From contig NZ_CP065044.1 in assembly GCF_015689195.1 (NCBI RefSeq), positions 4,712,001 through 4,776,000 on the forward strand: a stretch of DNA of 64,000 nucleotides, read 5' to 3'. Shown piece after piece: positions 61,764 through 64,000 of this stretch. The translations under genes were made by a program, and so were the position numbers. Numbering within the stretch: the first letter of the stretch is position 1; the number at the start of each line of letters is the position of its first letter. Under the pieces are notes generated by a model, which had not been told where the DNA came from, searched no databases, and saw nothing but the letters and a program-made list of their open reading frames with translations. The stretch comes from Pectobacterium aroidearum. Its GTDB lineage: Bacteria; Pseudomonadota; Gammaproteobacteria; Enterobacterales; Enterobacteriaceae.

Positions 61764-62405
61764 TTAAACCCCGAACTGCTCACGATAGGCTTTCACCGCA
61801 TCCAGATGCGCCGCCATCTCTGGTTTTTCCGCCAGATAGGCAATCAGCTCCTTCAGCGTAATAATCGAAATCACCTTGCACTGATAGTCGCGCTCCACTT
61901 CCTGAATCGCAGACAAATCAGCACGACCGCGTTCCTGACGATCCAGCGCAATCATTACCCCCGCCAGCGTTGCCCCATGTGCGCTGATGATTGCCATCGA
62001 TTCGCGAATCGCCGTCCCCGCCGTAATCACGTCGTCCACCAGCATCACGCGACCCTGTAATGGGCTACCGACCAGACTGCCGCCCTCGCCATGGTCTTTG
62101 GCTTCTTTGCGGTTAAAGCAGTATGGCAGGTCGCGATCGTGATGTTCTGCCAGCGCTACCGCTGCAGTGGTAGCAATCGGAATGCCTTTGTAAGCCGGCC
62201 CGAACAGCAGGTCAAACTCTACACCGGAATCAACCAGCGCTTCCGCATAAAAACGCCCCAGTAAGGCCAGATCGCGCCCGGTATTAAACAGCCCGGCATT
62301 GAAGAAATAGGGGCTGATGCGCCCGGATTTCAGGGTAAATTCGCCGAACTTCAATACCTGCTTGCTGAGTGCAAACTCAATAAACTGGCGCTGGTAGGCT
62401 TTCAT
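61764..62405 (-). CDS. pyrE: Orotate phosphoribosyltransferase
   Basis: Makes OMP from orotate and PRPP. 213 residues, as in E. coli. PRPP loop [17 protein letters not shown] and [11 protein letters not shown] are intact. Follows rph with an attenuator between, so expression should respond to UTP level. Confidence 0.97.
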   Translation of the reverse strand: MKAYQRQFIEFALSKQVLKFGEFTLKSGRISPYFFNAGLFNTGRDLALLGRFYAEALVDSGVEFDLLFGPAYKGIPIATTAAVALAEHHDRDLPYCFNRKEAKDHGEGGSLVGSPLQGRVMLVDDVITAGTAIRESMAIISAHGATLAGVMIALDRQERGRADLSAIQEVERDYQCKVISIITLKELIAYLAEKPEMAAHLDAVKAYREQFGV

Positions 62406-62528
62406 TACTGCATCTCCTCGTCTTACGGGTTAATCATGTTGTTGGTCAGAATTAAAAATTAATCAGACATAAAAAATTTCCAGGAGAAATTTTCAACGTC
62501 GCTTGTGGCGGCCAGGGATCGCACGCCA

Positions 62529-62554
62529 TAAAAAAAGCGACCAATTGGTCGCTT
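62529..62554 (-). terminator. pyrE attenuator hairpin after rph
   Basis: The self-complementary AAGCGACCAATTGGTCGCTT (62535-62554) runs into seven T on the minus strand, starting 6 bp after the rph stop and 124 bp before pyrE. In E. coli such a terminator couples rph translation, UTP level and pyrE transcription; the same logic is inferred here. Confidence 0.85.
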
Positions 62555-62560
62555 ATAAAA

Positions 62561-63277
62561 TCAATCGATTAAGGCGGCTTTCTGCGCCTGAACGATGGTC
62601 TCGATTCCCCCTCGGGCTAACGCCAGCAGGGAGAGTAATTCTTCATGGCTGAACGGTTCGCCTTCGGCGGTCCCCTGCACTTCAATCATGCGACCGTCTT
62701 CGGTCATGACCACATTCATGTCGGTCTCAGCGGCGGAATCTTCCACATATTCCAGATCGCACAACGCTTCGCCGTTCACGATGCCGACGGAAACCGCCGC
62801 GACCATGCCTTTCATCGGGTTCTTTTTCAGCTTGCCGTTGGCCACCATCTGGTTCAGCGCATCGGCCAGTGCCACGCAGGCACCGGTGATGGACGCCGTA
62901 CGCGTACCGCCGTCCGCCTGCAATACATCGCAGTCGAGCGTAATGGTGTATTCGCCGAGCACTTTCAGGTCGATAGCTGCACGCAGGGAGCGCGCAATCA
63001 GGCGCTGAATCTCCAGCGTCCGCCCGCCCTGCTTGCCTTTGGCGGCTTCACGGGCGTTACGGCTGTGCGTCGCGCGCGGCAGCATGCCGTATTCGGCGGT
63101 AACCCATCCTTGCCCCTGGCCTTTCAGAAAGCGCGGAACACCCTCTTCTACCGTGGCATTGCATAACACTTTGGTGTCGCCAAATTCGACTAAAACGGAA
63201 CCTTCGGCGTGTTTCGTGTAATGACGGGTCAATTTAAGGGGGCGTACTTGCTGTGCACTTCGGCCTGTTGGGCGCAT
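62561..63277 (-). CDS. rph: RNase PH
   Basis: Phosphorolytic 3' trimming of tRNA precursors. 238 residues, full length and uninterrupted (unlike the frameshifted K-12 allele). Starts [20 protein letters not shown] and contains [20 protein letters not shown] and [18 protein letters not shown]. Confidence 0.97.
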
Positions 63278-63521
63278 GGCTCATCTCCGGCGGGTCAATG
63301 AAAACTGGCGCGCATTATACACTAAATAAGTCGCGCGCTGCCTAATCTTACCCTGCGCCAGCCGCGATAAATTTGCAACAGAAGCGATTAATTCGTCACC
63401 AGCCATACCTTATTCTTATGCCATAACCTCAGGTTATACCCTACTCATAAACAAGTATTCGTCAGTGATGATGCATCATGAAATAGTCCATTCATCCCCT
63501 GAGCGTTGATGAGAACAAATC

Positions 63522-64000
63522 ATGATGCGGCATATGCAAATTGAAACCGTCAATCTGCCACTAGCCCGTCCTATGGCGGCTGAAAACGGTACGCGTCGCG
63601 CGGTTACCGTTATCCGCGTCGCGTTGGAAGAAAAAGGATTTATTGGGCAAGGCGAATGTACGCCGCTCGCCCATTATGGCGAGTCCGCCGACAGCGTATG
63701 TCACCAGCTCTCTGCGATCCGTGAGGCAATCGAACACGGCTTGACCATCGAACAACTCCAGAAAGACTTAGCGCCGGGCGCAGCCAGAAATGCATTGGAC
63801 TGCGCGCTGTGGCGGCTCAATACCGCATTGGAAAAACAGACGCTGTGGCAGCGCCTCGACATTCATCCCCCCACATCCGTGGTCTGTGCGCAAACGTTGG
63901 CGCTCGACAGCGTGGAGAAAATGGCCGCCGCCGCATCCAATGCTATTTCCCACGGCGCACTGCTGCTGAAAATTAAACTGGATCGCGAACTGATTCTGGA
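63522..64000 (+). CDS. ycjG: L-Ala-D/L-Glu epimerase, N-terminal 159 residues (cut by window edge)
   Basis: The open frame from ATG 63522 (alternatives 63525, 63534) runs off the window end. MQIETVNLPLARP, GFIGQGECTPLAHYGES and LAPGAARNALDCALWRL match the capping domain and early barrel of the YcjG/AEE group of the enolase superfamily, which racemises L-Ala-L-Glu in murein peptide recycling. The catalytic lysine KIKLD is at the very end; metal ligands lie outside. E. coli has this gene elsewhere, so the position differs. Confidence 0.88.
   Translation, partial: MMRHMQIETVNLPLARPMAAENGTRRAVTVIRVALEEKGFIGQGECTPLAHYGESADSVCHQLSAIREAIEHGLTIEQLQKDLAPGAARNALDCALWRLNTALEKQTLWQRLDIHPPTSVVCAQTLALDSVEKMAAAASNAISHGALLLKIKLDRELIL

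Overview
The window reads as chromosomal DNA of an Enterobacterales bacterium, most likely a soft-rot Pectobacterium or a close relative (inference). Many proteins match E. coli family members in length and motif, and gene order follows the enterobacterial blocks argCBH/argE-ppc, udp-dlhH-metE/metR-yigM, cysE-gpsA-secB-yibN, envC-yibQ, tdh-kbl, hldD-waaFC, waaA-coaD-mutM-rpmGB-radC and coaBC-dut-slmA-pyrE-rph. Housekeeping DNA is moderately GC-rich; two stretches are visibly AT-rich.

Layout. 1-5.6 kb: the start of rmuC, then the arginine cluster (argCBH divergent from argE across paired ARG boxes). 5.6-9.4 kb: an accessory sugar module (GntR regulator, ManD-type dehydratase, PTS EIIBC) lying between argE and ppc, which are neighbours in E. 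coli. 9.6-16.6 kb: ppc, a tyrosine phosphatase, udp with two CRP sites, an uncharacterised alpha-beta barrel gene divergent from a WYL regulator across a perfect palindrome, and dlhH. 16.6-21 kb: two tandem paralogous chemoreceptors, each with a sigma-28 promoter. 21.2-25.3 kb: metE, metR and yigM. 25.4-28.1 kb: an AT-rich island with an orphan hcp, a lysozyme-like putative type VI effector, a small membrane protein (possible immunity) and pagP. 28.3-36.4 kb: cysE, gpsA, secB, yibN, envC, yibQ, tdh and kbl, with grxC and gpmM absent from their E. coli positions.

36.6-56.7 kb is a large lipopolysaccharide core locus. hldD-waaF-waaC-waaL makes and transfers inner-core heptose and ligates O antigen. 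A JUMPstart/ops element then precedes waaQ-waaG and an AT-rich run of outer-core glycosyltransferases: GT8, a possible O-fucosyltransferase-like protein, three GT2 (one WaaE-like), two paralogous GT9, and a methyltransferase. A strong hairpin separates this run from waaA-coaD. Two more transferase genes lie on the minus strand beyond coaD.

56.8-64 kb: mutM, rpmG/rpmB, radC, coaBC, dut, slmA, pyrE and rph (with a pyrE attenuator), and the 5' part of an L-Ala-D/L-Glu epimerase gene.

The best candidates for something undescribed are the Hcp-lysozyme-membrane protein trio, the dehydratase/PTS module, the variable core-glycosyltransferase run, and a MITE-like repeat family present in two copies. 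No tRNA, rRNA, CRISPR array or intact insertion sequence was seen.
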